50,948 nucleotides of DNA, taken from assembly GCA_017516925.1 (NCBI GenBank), contig JAFXAQ010000067.1:1-50948 (forward strand), read 5' to 3'. The DNA is from Oscillospiraceae bacterium. Lineage in GTDB: Bacteria; Bacillota; Clostridia; Oscillospirales; Oscillospiraceae. The position numbers and the translations under genes were made by a program. Shown here piece after piece: positions 1 to 8,759 of this stretch (positions are counted from its first letter, which is position 1; every line of letters begins with the position of its first letter). The notes beneath the pieces were generated by a model, which was not told the DNA's origin, did not search any database, and saw nothing but the letters and a program-made list of their open reading frames with translations.

Positions 1-60
1 CTCGAACCGTCGACCTCCAGCGTGACAGGCTGGCGTGCTAACCGACTGCACCACCGGGCC
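1..60 (-). tRNA. tRNA-Asp (GTC), partial at window edge
   Basis: On the minus strand the 5' end GGCCCGG is at 60. It is followed by a D-arm, an anticodon stem with loop CTGTCAC (anticodon GTC, Asp), a variable loop and the GGTTCGA T-loop. The 3' acceptor half lies beyond position 1. It sits 5 bases downstream of tRNA-Val in the same orientation, so the two are almost certainly one transcript of a longer tRNA cluster. Confidence 0.93.
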
Positions 61-65
61 AAATT

Positions 66-141
66 TGGTGGGAACAACAGGGCTCGAACCTGTGACCCCA
101 TGCTTGTAAGGCATGTGCTCTCCCAGCTGAGCTATGCTCCC
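66..141 (-). tRNA. tRNA-Val (TAC)
   Basis: The minus strand gives a complete cloverleaf: acceptor GGGAGCA pairing with TGTTCCC (one G-U), D-loop AGCTGGGAGA, anticodon loop CTTACAA (TAC, Val) and T-loop GGTTCGAGC. A genome-encoded CCA end is at 66-68. It is the first gene of a tRNA cluster, about 43 nt downstream of a consensus promoter. Confidence 0.97.
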
Positions 142-183
142 AAACATCGGCTGATTTGCGATTACATCTCAGCGACGGGTATC

Positions 184-212
184 ATTATACTCAACCAAGG
201 GCATTTTGTCAA
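184..212 (-). promoter_or_regulatory. SigA promoter of the tRNA cluster
   Basis: Read on the minus strand: -35 TTGACA (207-212), 17-nt spacer, -10 TATAAT (184-189). Both hexamers match the consensus exactly, as expected for stable RNA. Transcription should start near 177, about 36 nt before tRNA-Val. Confidence 0.9.
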
Positions 213-249
213 GCACTTTTTCTTATTTTTTCATAAGAATTTTGTGCTT
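211..249. repeat. nested inverted repeat next to the tRNA promoter
   Basis: The outer arms are AAGCAC (211-216) and GTGCTT (244-249). The inner arms are TTCTTAT (220-226) and ATAAGAA (233-239). It lies between the hslO stop and the tRNA-Val gene and its edge overlaps the -35 box. Neither strand has a clear T-run after it, so it is not a classic intrinsic terminator, though it may end the hslO transcript. Confidence 0.55.
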
Positions 250-287
250 ATTTTCTGCCGTCTTTTCCCACCGTTTTCAGGCATAAA

Positions 288-1163
288 TCAAACCTTTTTC
301 AGGATGCTTTCTATGTCCTCCGGAGTAAAGGTATAAACCGTATCGCAAAACTGGCATTCCACCGGAAACGCTTTGTTTTCCGCAGCAATTTGCCCCAACT
401 CATCTTTGCCTAAGCTAATCAGCGCCGAGGTCACACGCTCCCGGCTGCAATAGCATTTATAAGAAACCTCGGTGGTTTCCATAAAGACAACGCCAAGCTC
501 TCCGCAGACCTGCCCCAGCATATCCTCCGGGGTAAGACCGGCATCCAGCATCTGGGTCACTGCGCCGGCACGGCGAATTCCCTCTTCTACCCTTTGAATC
601 GCTTCCTCGGTGGCGCCGGGCAAAAGCTGAATGAGATAACCGCCTGCTACCTTTACGGATTGGTCCTTATCCACCAGCACACCCAGTGCGCAGGCTGTAG
701 GGGTTTGCTCGCTCTGGGCAAAGTATGCTGTCACGTCATCGGCAATCTCGCCGGAGACAAGCTCTATGGAGCCTACGTAAGGCTCTTTCATTTGCAAGTC
801 ACGGATAATGGTCAGGGTGCCGTTGCCCACCGTTGCGCCCACGTCCAGCTTACCGGGGTGCTTTTCCACCAGGGGCACATTGGGCTCGTACACATAGCCC
901 CGGACATTGCCGATGGGGTCAGATACGCACACAAGGCCCCCCAAAGGACCGTCAGACTTTATCTGGAAGGTCATTGAGCCGTTTTCCACCTTCTGCATAT
1001 TGCCCATCATAGAGGCTGCAGTTAAGGCTCTGCCAAAGGCAGCAGTGGCGTTGGGGGTGGTTTTATGAATCTGCGCACCACGGCGGACGAGCTCCGTAGA
1101 ACGAATGGCTACCACCTTTACCATACCATCCATACTCATTCCACGCACTAAATAGTCATTCAT
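288..1163 (-). CDS. hslO: Hsp33 redox-regulated chaperone
   Basis: 291 aa, the full family length. Hsp33 is a cytoplasmic holdase that is switched on when oxidation releases Zn from a C-terminal four-cysteine centre. Both zinc pairs are visible: C237-Y-C239 and C270-QF-C273. The N-terminal core (MNDYLVRGMSMDG..., then RALTAASMMG) is typical of the family. The ATG at 1163 overlaps the stop of the upstream methyltransferase as ATGA, so the two are translationally coupled. An AAGGGA site lies 8 nt upstream. It is the last gene before the tRNA cluster. Confidence 0.95.
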   Translation of the reverse strand: MNDYLVRGMSMDGMVKVVAIRSTELVRRGAQIHKTTPNATAAFGRALTAASMMGNMQKVENGSMTFQIKSDGPLGGLVCVSDPIGNVRGYVYEPNVPLVEKHPGKLDVGATVGNGTLTIIRDLQMKEPYVGSIELVSGEIADDVTAYFAQSEQTPTACALGVLVDKDQSVKVAGGYLIQLLPGATEEAIQRVEEGIRRAGAVTQMLDAGLTPEDMLGQVCGELGVVFMETTEVSYKCYCSRERVTSALISLGKDELGQIAAENKAFPVECQFCDTVYTFTPEDIESILKKV

Positions 1164-1909
1164 TTGATAATTCCCTTTCTGGCTTTGAAATAAATTCTCT
1201 GGGTGTCACTGTCCGGCTTTTCAAAGGTTCTGTCACCGTAAACACGGATATGGGTAAAGCCAGCGTTTTTCAAATACAACCGCAGCTGTTCTTCCGTGTA
1301 GGCATATTCCCGGTGCTCCTCAAAGGAGCGGACCCAGGACGCACCTTTCCGTTGAAACAAATCCATTCCGTAGGAACAGATGTTGGTTGTCTCGTCAAAC
1401 TCGCCGCGCCAGACACAGTACACATCCTCATCCTCGTCCAAAAACACCTGACCGTCCATAGCCCGGAGCTTTTGGGGTGTATTCACATCGAAGATAAAGC
1501 AGCCGCCTGGGTTCAGCGCCCGGTAAATCCGGCGGATTGCCGCCTGGCAGTCAACCGGGTCCAGAATATAGTCCAGGCTGTCCAGAGCGCACACCGCCAG
1601 GTCAACACCTCTGGGAACATTTAACCTCTGTAGCTGCTGACAAACAAACTGAACGGACAAATTCTGTTCCTGCGCCTTCTGGGCTGCCACGCAGAGCATT
1701 TCCGGGGACATATCCACCGCAGTGACCTTCAGCCCTTCCCGGGCTAACAGCAGCGCCACAGAGCCGGTGCCACAGGCCAGGTCCAGTGCCGTTGTGGGGT
1801 GCAGGTTCTCCCGGGCAAGGATTTCCTTATAAAATTCCACCACCGCCCTGTAATCCACATCATTTGTCAGCCGGTCATAACACGCAGCCAGTTCGTGATA
1901 CGCATTCAT
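1160..1909 (-). CDS. class I SAM-dependent methyltransferase
   Basis: 249 aa. Rossmann-fold methyltransferase with motif I LDLACGTGS near residues 43-51 and an acidic motif II (VTAVDMSPEML). It resembles the small-molecule, Methyltransf_25-type enzymes often annotated only as 'methyltransferase domain'. The substrate cannot be read from the sequence. A GGAGGG site lies 7 nt before the ATG at 1909. It follows the ftsZ terminator by about 30 bp and is coupled to hslO by an ATGA overlap, so it is either reached by read-through from ftsZ or has a promoter I cannot place. Confidence 0.85.
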   Translation of the reverse strand: MNAYHELAACYDRLTNDVDYRAVVEFYKEILARENLHPTTALDLACGTGSVALLLAREGLKVTAVDMSPEMLCVAAQKAQEQNLSVQFVCQQLQRLNVPRGVDLAVCALDSLDYILDPVDCQAAIRRIYRALNPGGCFIFDVNTPQKLRAMDGQVFLDEDEDVYCVWRGEFDETTNICSYGMDLFQRKGASWVRSFEEHREYAYTEEQLRLYLKNAGFTHIRVYGDRTFEKPDSDTQRIYFKARKGIIK

Positions 1910-1937
1910 AGAAATCCCTCCGGATTGTAATACACGG

Positions 1938-1970
1938 CAAAAAACATCCCGGGCAAGGCTGCCCGGGATG
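1938..1970 (-). terminator. intrinsic terminator after ftsZ
   Basis: 11-bp GC-rich stem (1945-1955 with 1960-1970), 4-nt loop, then TTTTTT on the minus strand. It closes the dcw transcript 15 nt after the ftsZ stop. Confidence 0.9.
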
Positions 1971-1984
1971 CCGTAAGCTTTTAA

Positions 1985-3022
1985 TTAGCGGTTGAAGATG
2001 CTGAAGATATCGTCAATATCATCGGCTACCTTGGCGCTGGTGCCGGCAGCAGGCTTTTCCTCTGCTTCCACCTTCTGCTCAAAGCCGGTGGCAATCACGG
2101 TAACACGCATTTCATCCTCGAAGGAATCATTCCAGGTAGCGCCGAAGATAATGTTGGCTTCGGGATTGGCAGCCTCCTGCACAATACCGGCAGCAGTCTC
2201 AACGTCATCCAGAGTCAGCTCAGCGGAGCCGGTCACGTTTACCAGAACACCGGTAGCACCGTTGATGGAGGTCTCCAGCAGGGGGCTTGCCACAGCGGCA
2301 AGAGCAGCCTGCTCAGCCTTTTCGCGACCCGCTGCAGTACCGACACCCATGTGGGCACGGCCAGCGTCCTTCATAATTGCGGAGACGTCAGCAAAGTCCA
2401 GGTTAATCACAATGTTGCCGGAGTCGCCAACCAGCTCAGAAATGGAAATCACAGCCTGCTTCAGAACATCGTCCGCAATGCCGAATGCGTTGGCGAAGGT
2501 AATCTTCTGGTCAGTAACGTACTTCAGGCGGTCATTGGGGATGATAATCAGGGAGTCCACCTTGCCAGCCAGAGCAGCAATGCCCTGCTCAGCCTGACGC
2601 ATACGGTTGGCACCTTCAAACTTGAAGGGCTTGGTCACAACACCAACGGTCAGGATGCCAGCCTCGTGAGCCAGGTCTGCCACGATAGGCGCTGCGCCGG
2701 TACCGGTACCGCCGCCCATACCTGCGGTAATGAAGACCATATCGGTGCCTTCCAGAATCTTGGCAATGGCTGCCCGGGATTCCTCAGCGGACTTCTGACC
2801 AATATCAGGCTTGGAGCCTGCGCCCATACCGCCGGTGAGCTTCTCACCAATCTGAACCTTATTTTCACATACGGACTTGTTCAGGTCCTGCTTATCGGTG
2901 TTGATCACGACGAATTCCACGCCGCCCACACCGGAGGTAATCATCCGGTTAATAACGTTGTTGCCGGCGCCGCCGACACCAATCACTTTAATCTTAACTA
3001 CGCGCTCCTGAAAATCAGCCAT
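1985..3022 (-). CDS. ftsZ: cell division GTPase FtsZ
   Basis: 345 aa. Tubulin-like GTPase that polymerises into the Z-ring. The nucleotide signature GGGTGTG is at 103-109, the N-terminal IGVGGAGNN motif at 14-22, and the synergy-loop sequence NLDFADV near residue 207. The conserved core runs to about residue 315. The tail after it is unusually short and ends [12 protein letters not shown], without the Pro-Phe-Leu core of the usual C-terminal anchor peptide. Start: ATG at 3022, with AGGAGGAG at 3029-3036. It is the last gene of the dcw cluster, directly after ftsQ with no ftsA between, and has its own promoter (3094-3122) and terminator. Confidence 0.97.
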   Translation of the reverse strand: MADFQERVVKIKVIGVGGAGNNVINRMITSGVGGVEFVVINTDKQDLNKSVCENKVQIGEKLTGGMGAGSKPDIGQKSAEESRAAIAKILEGTDMVFITAGMGGGTGTGAAPIVADLAHEAGILTVGVVTKPFKFEGANRMRQAEQGIAALAGKVDSLIIIPNDRLKYVTDQKITFANAFGIADDVLKQAVISISELVGDSGNIVINLDFADVSAIMKDAGRAHMGVGTAAGREKAEQAALAAVASPLLETSINGATGVLVNVTGSAELTLDDVETAAGIVQEAANPEANIIFGATWNDSFEDEMRVTVIATGFEQKVEAEEKPAAGTSAKVADDIDDIFSIFNR

Positions 3023-3045
3023 GTATTTCTCCTCCTATGTATGTT

Positions 3046-3070
3046 GCGGCTGGGGAAAGCCCCACTCCGC
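3046..3070 (-). other. hairpin in the ftsZ 5' untranslated region
   Basis: GCGG/CCGC and GGGG/CCCC arms, separated by a small asymmetric internal loop, close a 4-nt loop. It sits in the roughly 65-nt leader, ending about 10 nt before the AGGAGGAG site. It has no T-run, so it is not a terminator. A role in mRNA stability or translation is inference. Confidence 0.5.
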
Positions 3071-3093
3071 CATAATTACAATATTACCTGTAT

Positions 3094-3122
3094 ATTCTAC
3101 AGCGAAAAAGTGATTTGGTCAA
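3094..3122 (-). promoter_or_regulatory. SigA promoter of ftsZ
   Basis: Minus strand: -35 TTGACC (3117-3122), 17-nt spacer, -10 TAGAAT (3094-3099). It lies in the 141-bp ftsQ-ftsZ gap and would let ftsZ be expressed apart from the upstream dcw genes. Confidence 0.82.
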
Positions 3123-3163
3123 TAGAAAAATCACATTTTCCCCAAAGTTTTTCTATTTTTCTT

Positions 3164-4108
3164 CTAAGAAAAGGGTGTATAACCCACTTCATCCGGCCAA
3201 ATTGTGAAGCTCACATCCAAAACGCCACTTTGGTAGTCTCCCATCTGGTCAATGGCGGACTTCATGCTGCGGATTTTATACCCCAGCTCCATAGCGTCAC
3301 CCAAAAGTACCTGGTAGCGTTCACCAAACCAAAGCTCCAGGTCTGCAGGTTTTTCCACATTGATGCTGGCAGCGCCGCCGATAACACCGGCGCCTTCCAA
3401 ATACTGGGTAATCGTCAGGGCAACCTGCAGCTGTTCGGATGCCAGCACTGTTACAGGAACCGTCTCCCCCTCCGGCTGCTCCGGTTGGCTGGCAGCCGCC
3501 TGCTGCCCCTGTTCGGGATTTGACAGCTGTACACCCAAAATCTGTGTGTGCTGCTTTGCGTCTGCATCGCTGACCTTCTCGGTGAGCATTCCGTCAGAGC
3601 GCATCAACCACCAGCTGCCATCAGCAGCTTGCACCGAATACACCACATCGATTTCCTCTATTTCGAGTTTGACCGTATCCGGAAGTTTTATTCCCACACG
3701 GACTTTATTCACATAGGGAAGCTTGGAGGTAATGCTGTTGCTGACTCTGGCTTCACTGACAGAAAGCAAATTCTCCCCATCCTGAATTCCGGAGGCCTCC
3801 CGGATATCCCAGGCAGTGTACTTTTCGTTGCCAACTACGGTAACGGTAGCCACCTTAAAAAAGATGGACATACCGAAAATGATTGCCAGCACTACAGCAA
3901 CCACAGAGGCAAGGTACAGCAAAAACCGATATTTATTAAAGGGGGTCGGCTGCGCATAGACCACATCCACGCTTGGCGCCTTAGCAGTGCGCTTTCGCTG
4001 GGGCCGCTTAGCCGGTGCCTTTCTCCCGGTTTTGGTGCGGGTAGCCGCACTGCCGGAAGCCGGGCGCCGGGACTGCGGTGCCGGTCTTTTTCTTTCTTTT
4101 GTATCCAT
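3164..4108 (-). CDS. divIB: division protein FtsQ/DivIB (POTRA domain)
   Basis: 314 aa. Bitopic septal protein that forms the FtsQ/DivIB-FtsL-DivIC complex. It has a long basic cytoplasmic tail (residues 1-60, rich in K/R/P), one membrane span (about 61-85), then a POTRA-type domain beginning FFKVATVTVVGNEKYT and the beta domain. An Ala/Gln/Glu-rich insert falls near residues 200-220. The ATG at 4108 lies 3 nt after the murG stop, with AAGGAG just upstream. Similarity is in architecture rather than in a catalytic motif, but the position between murG and ftsZ supports the call. Confidence 0.88.
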   Translation of the reverse strand: MDTKERKRPAPQSRRPASGSAATRTKTGRKAPAKRPQRKRTAKAPSVDVVYAQPTPFNKYRFLLYLASVVAVVLAIIFGMSIFFKVATVTVVGNEKYTAWDIREASGIQDGENLLSVSEARVSNSITSKLPYVNKVRVGIKLPDTVKLEIEEIDVVYSVQAADGSWWLMRSDGMLTEKVSDADAKQHTQILGVQLSNPEQGQQAAASQPEQPEGETVPVTVLASEQLQVALTITQYLEGAGVIGGAASINVEKPADLELWFGERYQVLLGDAMELGYKIRSMKSAIDQMGDYQSGVLDVSFTIWPDEVGYTPFS

Positions 4109-4111
4109 AAA

Positions 4112-5239
4112 TTATTTCTCCTTACCCAGCTGGGCAATTACATCGCATAGACGCTCTGCCGAATCCAGAACGCACAGCTTTTGCAGAGCCAATCGCATCT
4201 GTGCGCTTGCCCCGGCATCCGTGACCAAATGGTCGATTGCTGCCATCAGCGTCTCCGGGGTACAGTCTTTCTCCAAAATCAGGGTTGCGCCTCCGTTTTC
4301 TGACAGCGCCCGGGCATTTTTCTCCTGATGATTATCTGTTACATTGGGGGAAGGTATCAAAATGCAGGGTGTGCCGGCAGCGGCGATTTCATTGCAGCTG
4401 GAGGCACCGGCACGGCTGATAATCACATCCGCAGCAGCCATCATCGTAGGCATATTGTAGATATACTCCTGCATAGAGATGCCCTTGTTCTCCTGCAGGT
4501 CCACCCCCTGCTGCCGGACATAATCCGGCATCCAGTCCACACCGTAGCGACCGATGGCATGGATATGCTGATAGGGGTAGCCCGCCTCTTTTTCAAGGCG
4601 GAATACTTTTGCAATCACTTCATTCATCGCCCGGGCTCCCTGAGAGCCGAAGGCAGATACAATCAAGGGACGTTCATCCAATCCCAACTCTCTGCGGGCA
4701 TCCTCCCGGCGGGTAAAGATAAACTCCTTCCGCACCGGCATTCCCACCACCTCCACCCTTTCCGGGTGGGGATAATACTTTTTACTCTCCGGGAAGCAGA
4801 CCAGAACCTTATTTGCCCGGCGAGCAATCATCCGGGTAGTCAGTCCCGGCATTGCGTTGGATTCGTGGACGCAAGTAGGCACGCCCAACAAGCTGGCGGC
4901 ATACAGCGCCGGGAAGCTGGCATAGCCTCCGGTACCCACCACCACATCTGCGTCAAAGTCGCGAATGATTTTTTTGCAGCGGTTTACCGCCTGAAACACA
5001 TAGCTGATTGCCTGCAAATTATGCTTCAGCGCTTTCAGGCTTTTTCCCCGGGACATACCGGAAGCCGGAATGGTTTTCAGCGCATAGCCTGCCTGGGGAA
5101 CCAACTGCTCCTCCATTCTGTCCTTTGCACCGATGAACAGAATGTTACTGTCCGGATGGCGCTCTTTCCACATATTTGCCACTGCGATGGCTGGGTTAAT
5201 ATGACCGCCGGTGCCGCCGCAGGTAAAAATCACATTCAT
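4112..5239 (-). CDS. murG: UDP-GlcNAc:undecaprenyl-PP-MurNAc-pentapeptide GlcNAc transferase MurG
   Basis: 375 aa. Membrane-associated GT28 glycosyltransferase that converts lipid I to lipid II. It starts MNVIFTCGGTGGHINPA, with the GGTGGH loop characteristic of MurG. The C-terminal half carries the donor-site sequence SRAGASSCNEIAAAGTPCILIP. The reading frame is open a further 79 codons upstream, but that part overlaps ftsW and is unrelated to MurG. GGAGG precedes the ATG at 5239 by 7 nt, 2 nt after the ftsW stop. Confidence 0.97.
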   Translation of the reverse strand: MNVIFTCGGTGGHINPAIAVANMWKERHPDSNILFIGAKDRMEEQLVPQAGYALKTIPASGMSRGKSLKALKHNLQAISYVFQAVNRCKKIIRDFDADVVVGTGGYASFPALYAASLLGVPTCVHESNAMPGLTTRMIARRANKVLVCFPESKKYYPHPERVEVVGMPVRKEFIFTRREDARRELGLDERPLIVSAFGSQGARAMNEVIAKVFRLEKEAGYPYQHIHAIGRYGVDWMPDYVRQQGVDLQENKGISMQEYIYNMPTMMAAADVIISRAGASSCNEIAAAGTPCILIPSPNVTDNHQEKNARALSENGGATLILEKDCTPETLMAAIDHLVTDAGASAQMRLALQKLCVLDSAERLCDVIAQLGKEK

Positions 5240-5241
5240 TG

Positions 5242-6396
5242 TTAAACCTCCTGTGTTGTCCCCCGGTTGCGGGACACACTCAGCACAATTCCCATTTCTC
5301 CTAAGTTGACTGCCAGTGCCGTGCCGCCATAGGAGAAAAACGGCAACGCAATTCCCGTGGAGGGAAGCAAATTGGTCACAACACCTAAGTTGAGGATTGT
5401 CTGCACCGCAATCAGCGTTACAAGGCCTGCGGCAAGTACGGTTCCAAACCGGTCCGGGGCACGCAGCGCAATCCAATAGCCCCTTAGTATCAGCATCGCA
5501 AACAATGCCATAATCAGCACTGCGCCCACAAGCCCCAGCTCTTCACAAATAATTGCGAAAATATAGTCGTTATACTGAAAGGGTAAATACAAATACTTTT
5601 GTCGGCTTTTTCCAAAGCCCAGACCAAACAGCCCGCCGGAGCCGATGGCATACAGAGACTGCAAAATCTGGTAGCCGGTGTCAGAGGGGTCCTGCTCGGG
5701 ATGCAGCCAAGCGGTCACTCTGTCCCCGGCGTAGCCCATCAGGCTTACATATACCAACACAAACACCACAGCGCATCCTGCCCCAGCCAACAGCCACTTG
5801 GGACTGGTACCGGCAATGAACATCATCACCACCGCCACCATACCCATCAGCATAATGGCCGACAAATGCTTTTCCAATGCCAGAGGCACCAAAATCCCCA
5901 AGAGCGCTGCTCCAAAGCCCAAAACCCCGTAGCGGAACTGTTTTGCAGAGGTCCCAAACCCCTTAGTCAGCCGGGCAAACAGAACAATCAGGGTGAATTT
6001 CGCAATTTCAGAGGGCTGAAACTGCACACCGGCAATGTTAATCCAGCGTTTTGCGCCATTGACGGATTCCCCAAACAGCAGCACCATCAGCAGCAGTCCA
6101 ATGCTGGCGCCATATAAGGGCCAGGCGGCCTTCAGCCAAAAGCCGGAGGGAATTCGGCTGAGAGCAACCATTGCCACCAGCCCAATGAGGGCACATACCG
6201 CCTGCTTTTCCAGGTAGCGCGTGGAAACGGTATAGCCGGTGTCATACTGGCTCTGGGCATAGCTTGCAGAATACAGCATCGTAAGCCCAACGCAAAGCAG
6301 CAGCAACAGCAATATCAAAAAGGGATAGTCAACACTTGCGGCTTTTTTGAAAAAAAGCCGGTTCTCTTTGGCGTGCAGATTTTTCTGCCCAGCCAT
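5242..6396 (-). CDS. ftsW: FtsW/SpoVE-type SEDS peptidoglycan polymerase
   Basis: 384 aa, multi-pass SEDS family protein with about ten hydrophobic segments. Family motifs include GAKRWINI, QPSEIAKF and the C-terminal PFFSYGGTALAVNLGEMGI. SEDS proteins are lipid II polymerases working with a class B PBP, here most likely the PASTA-PBP at 10221-12605. The position between mraY and murG matches spoVE/ftsW of Firmicutes; sequence alone does not separate vegetative FtsW from SpoVE. TAGGAG lies upstream of the ATG. Confidence 0.93.
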   Translation of the reverse strand: MAGQKNLHAKENRLFFKKAASVDYPFLILLLLLLCVGLTMLYSASYAQSQYDTGYTVSTRYLEKQAVCALIGLVAMVALSRIPSGFWLKAAWPLYGASIGLLLMVLLFGESVNGAKRWINIAGVQFQPSEIAKFTLIVLFARLTKGFGTSAKQFRYGVLGFGAALLGILVPLALEKHLSAIMLMGMVAVVMMFIAGTSPKWLLAGAGCAVVFVLVYVSLMGYAGDRVTAWLHPEQDPSDTGYQILQSLYAIGSGGLFGLGFGKSRQKYLYLPFQYNDYIFAIICEELGLVGAVLIMALFAMLILRGYWIALRAPDRFGTVLAAGLVTLIAVQTILNLGVVTNLLPSTGIALPFFSYGGTALAVNLGEMGIVLSVSRNRGTTQEV

Positions 6397-6406
6397 AAAA
6401 AAACTC

Positions 6407-7384
6407 CTAAGCTACAATTCCGGAAATTCCAAACCAGGCAAGCAGGCACAGCAGCCCGCTGATGCCGGTAAACACCAACACAATTTTGACTTCTTTCCAG
6501 CCGCACATCTCGAAATGGTGGTGGATGGGCGCCATCTTAAAGATTCGCTTGCCGTGGGTCAGCTTAAAGTAAGCCACCTGCAAAATCACAGACAGTGTCT
6601 CCACAATATACACAAAGCCAACCAAAATCAGAATCAGGGGCATATCCAGCGCAAAGGCTGTGGCGCAAACCACACCGCCCAAAAACAGCGAACCGGTATC
6701 ACCCATAAAGACCTTGGCAGGATGCCAGTTGTAGAAAAGGTATGCAATCAGCGCACCCAGCAGCGCTGCCGGCAAAAGCGCCAAATCAAAGCGCTCTACC
6801 GCAACTGCCGCTGCCGTGAAGAACACCATAACCGGAATGGTTACGCTGCCGCACAAGCCGTCAATACCATCCGTTAAATTCACCGCATTGACACAGCCCA
6901 CCATCACAAACATCGCAAAGAAGATATACAGCAAGGGATGGATGTCCAGCGTAATATTTACAAAGGGAATATACAAATCGCAGGTCATAACCCCCTGCTT
7001 GTACAGCAGGTACAGGTAAATTGCCGATACGGCAAGCTGCAGCATTGCCTTCTGCGCAGAGGTCAACCCCAGGTTTCGCTTAAATTTCAACTTAAAAAAG
7101 TCATCCAAAAAGCCAATCAAGCCAAAGCAAAGAGATACACCCAGCACAAAAAATGCCGTGTAATCCTCCATTGTGAAGGCATTGGCAACCAGACAGATAA
7201 TCAGGGCAAAAATGAACATCAAGCCGCCCATCATAGGGGTGCCGGACTTGTTGTTATGCCAGGTGGGACCAACCTCGCGAATGGACTGCCCGGCCTTCAG
7301 CGCCCGCAAAACAGGCAGCAGAATATACCCGATACCGCCGCTGAGCACAGCGCCTGCCAGAGCAGTTATCAAAATCTTCGTCAT
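6407..7384 (-). CDS. mraY: phospho-MurNAc-pentapeptide translocase MraY
   Basis: 325 aa. Integral membrane enzyme that transfers phospho-MurNAc-pentapeptide to undecaprenyl phosphate (lipid I). Visible motifs: KSGTPMMGGL near the N-terminus, the acidic GFLDDFFK, NLTDGIDGL, VFMGDTGSLFLGG, and the KMAPIHHHFE histidine loop near residue 290. GGAGGGG precedes the ATG. It is followed by ftsW after 10 nt. The murD that usually lies here in Firmicutes clusters is missing. Confidence 0.97.
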   Translation of the reverse strand: MTKILITALAGAVLSGGIGYILLPVLRALKAGQSIREVGPTWHNNKSGTPMMGGLMFIFALIICLVANAFTMEDYTAFFVLGVSLCFGLIGFLDDFFKLKFKRNLGLTSAQKAMLQLAVSAIYLYLLYKQGVMTCDLYIPFVNITLDIHPLLYIFFAMFVMVGCVNAVNLTDGIDGLCGSVTIPVMVFFTAAAVAVERFDLALLPAALLGALIAYLFYNWHPAKVFMGDTGSLFLGGVVCATAFALDMPLILILVGFVYIVETLSVILQVAYFKLTHGKRIFKMAPIHHHFEMCGWKEVKIVLVFTGISGLLCLLAWFGISGIVA

Positions 7385-7398
7385 TGCCGTCCCCTCCT

Positions 7399-8757
7399 TT
7401 ATCTATCTTCGTGCAAAAACTTATGCAGCGCAAGTCCCATCTGCATACCGTGGCTGCCCTTAAACAGCAGCACGTCGCCCGGTCTTGCCTGGACCTTCAG
7501 CGCTTCCACCAGCTTATCCCGGTCACTGAAGGCTCTGACGCAGCCGGCAGGCATACCTCCGGTAACGGCTCCGCTGAGCACACGCTCACTGTTGGGACCG
7601 TAGGCAAAGAGCATATCTGCCTTTTCCGCCACAATTCTGCCCAGCCGGTAATGCTCCGCAGAGGTATTATCCCCTAACTCCAGCATATCTCCCAGCACAG
7701 CTATCTTTCTGCCGGGCTTGTTTCCCAAAACACTCAAAGCTGCCGCCATAGACTCGGGTCCCGCATTATAGCAATCCTGAATAATGGTGTACTCTCCTGC
7801 CTGGAAAATCTCCTGACGTCCCTCCATATTCCGGAATCGCGCAAGACCTTCCGCCATTTTCTCTCCGGAAACACCAAAGCACAGACCTACAGCTATGGCC
7901 GCCAAAGCATCCGTCACATAATGCTGACCCTCCAGAGGCAGCTTGATCTCTGTGCTGCAAGATGGCAAGGAGACGTTAAATGACAAAATCCCGTTGTTTT
8001 CCGTTACATCCGCAGCCAAAACAGCACACTGTGTGTTGCTGGCGCCGAAATAGGTCGCCCGGGGCAGGGTTTTATGCAGATTCCACAGCAACGGGTCATC
8101 GCCGTTTAACACGATACTGCCGTTTTCCCCCAAGCCCTCCAGAATTTCCAGCTTGGCCTGCAGAATACCCTCCATTGAGCCAAGATGCTCAATGTGCATC
8201 GTACCGATATTGACAATGACTGCCACATCGGGCTTGGCAATACCGGTTAAATAGGAAATCTCGCCAAAATGATTCATACCCATTTCCAGCACAGCAATTT
8301 CCGTATCCTCCGGCATTTCCAAAATCGCCATTGGCATACCAATGTCATTGTTATGATTGGCAGGGGTTTTGCTTACCCGATATGTACTTTCAAGAACCGT
8401 CGCCACCATTTCCTTGGTGGTGCTTTTGCCTACAGAGCCGGTGATACCCACCACCTTGCAGCCCAATCTCTGCCGTTCTCCCCGGGCAATATCCCCCAGA
8501 GCAAGCCGGGTATCCGCCACCACAATGGCGGGATAATCCCCGTCACAATGGGTACAAAGCACCGCCCCAGCACCTTTTTCCAGAGCTGCGGGAATAAAAT
8601 CGTGACCGTCACGGGCTCCCTGCAGCGCTACGAACAGCTGACCGGGAGTCAGTTTCCGGGTGTCATTGTTTGCCCCCAGAAAGGTAACATCCTTATATTT
8701 GGGATCGACAGTACCGCCGCACCATGCAGCCGCCTGCTCCAGGGTAATCCTTCCCAT
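7399..8757 (-). CDS. murF: UDP-MurNAc-tripeptide:D-Ala-D-Ala ligase MurF
   Basis: 452 aa. Cytoplasmic ATP-dependent ligase that adds D-Ala-D-Ala to complete the UDP-MurNAc-pentapeptide. ATP loop GITGSVGKSTTKEM near residues 104-117, the HNN... motif (ANHNNDIGMP), and the C-terminal QDCYNAGPESMAAAL motif typical of MurF. It starts 2 nt after the murE stop, with GAGGAAG upstream. Confidence 0.96.
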   Translation of the reverse strand: MGRITLEQAAAWCGGTVDPKYKDVTFLGANNDTRKLTPGQLFVALQGARDGHDFIPAALEKGAGAVLCTHCDGDYPAIVVADTRLALGDIARGERQRLGCKVVGITGSVGKSTTKEMVATVLESTYRVSKTPANHNNDIGMPMAILEMPEDTEIAVLEMGMNHFGEISYLTGIAKPDVAVIVNIGTMHIEHLGSMEGILQAKLEILEGLGENGSIVLNGDDPLLWNLHKTLPRATYFGASNTQCAVLAADVTENNGILSFNVSLPSCSTEIKLPLEGQHYVTDALAAIAVGLCFGVSGEKMAEGLARFRNMEGRQEIFQAGEYTIIQDCYNAGPESMAAALSVLGNKPGRKIAVLGDMLELGDNTSAEHYRLGRIVAEKADMLFAYGPNSERVLSGAVTGGMPAGCVRAFSDRDKLVEALKVQARPGDVLLFKGSHGMQMGLALHKFLHEDR

Positions 8758-8759
8758 AC

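Noticed and set aside
22-336. 104-codon plus-strand frame at the window start
   Set aside because: Runs antisense through two tRNA genes, their promoter and the end of hslO.
2351-3523. 390-codon plus-strand frame across ftsZ and its promoter
   Set aside because: Crosses the ftsZ promoter region and lies antisense to ftsZ and ftsQ; no features of a real protein.
5240-5476. 79-codon N-terminal extension of MurG
   Set aside because: Overlaps ftsW coding sequence, resembles nothing in MurG, and a good GGAGG site sets the start at 5239.
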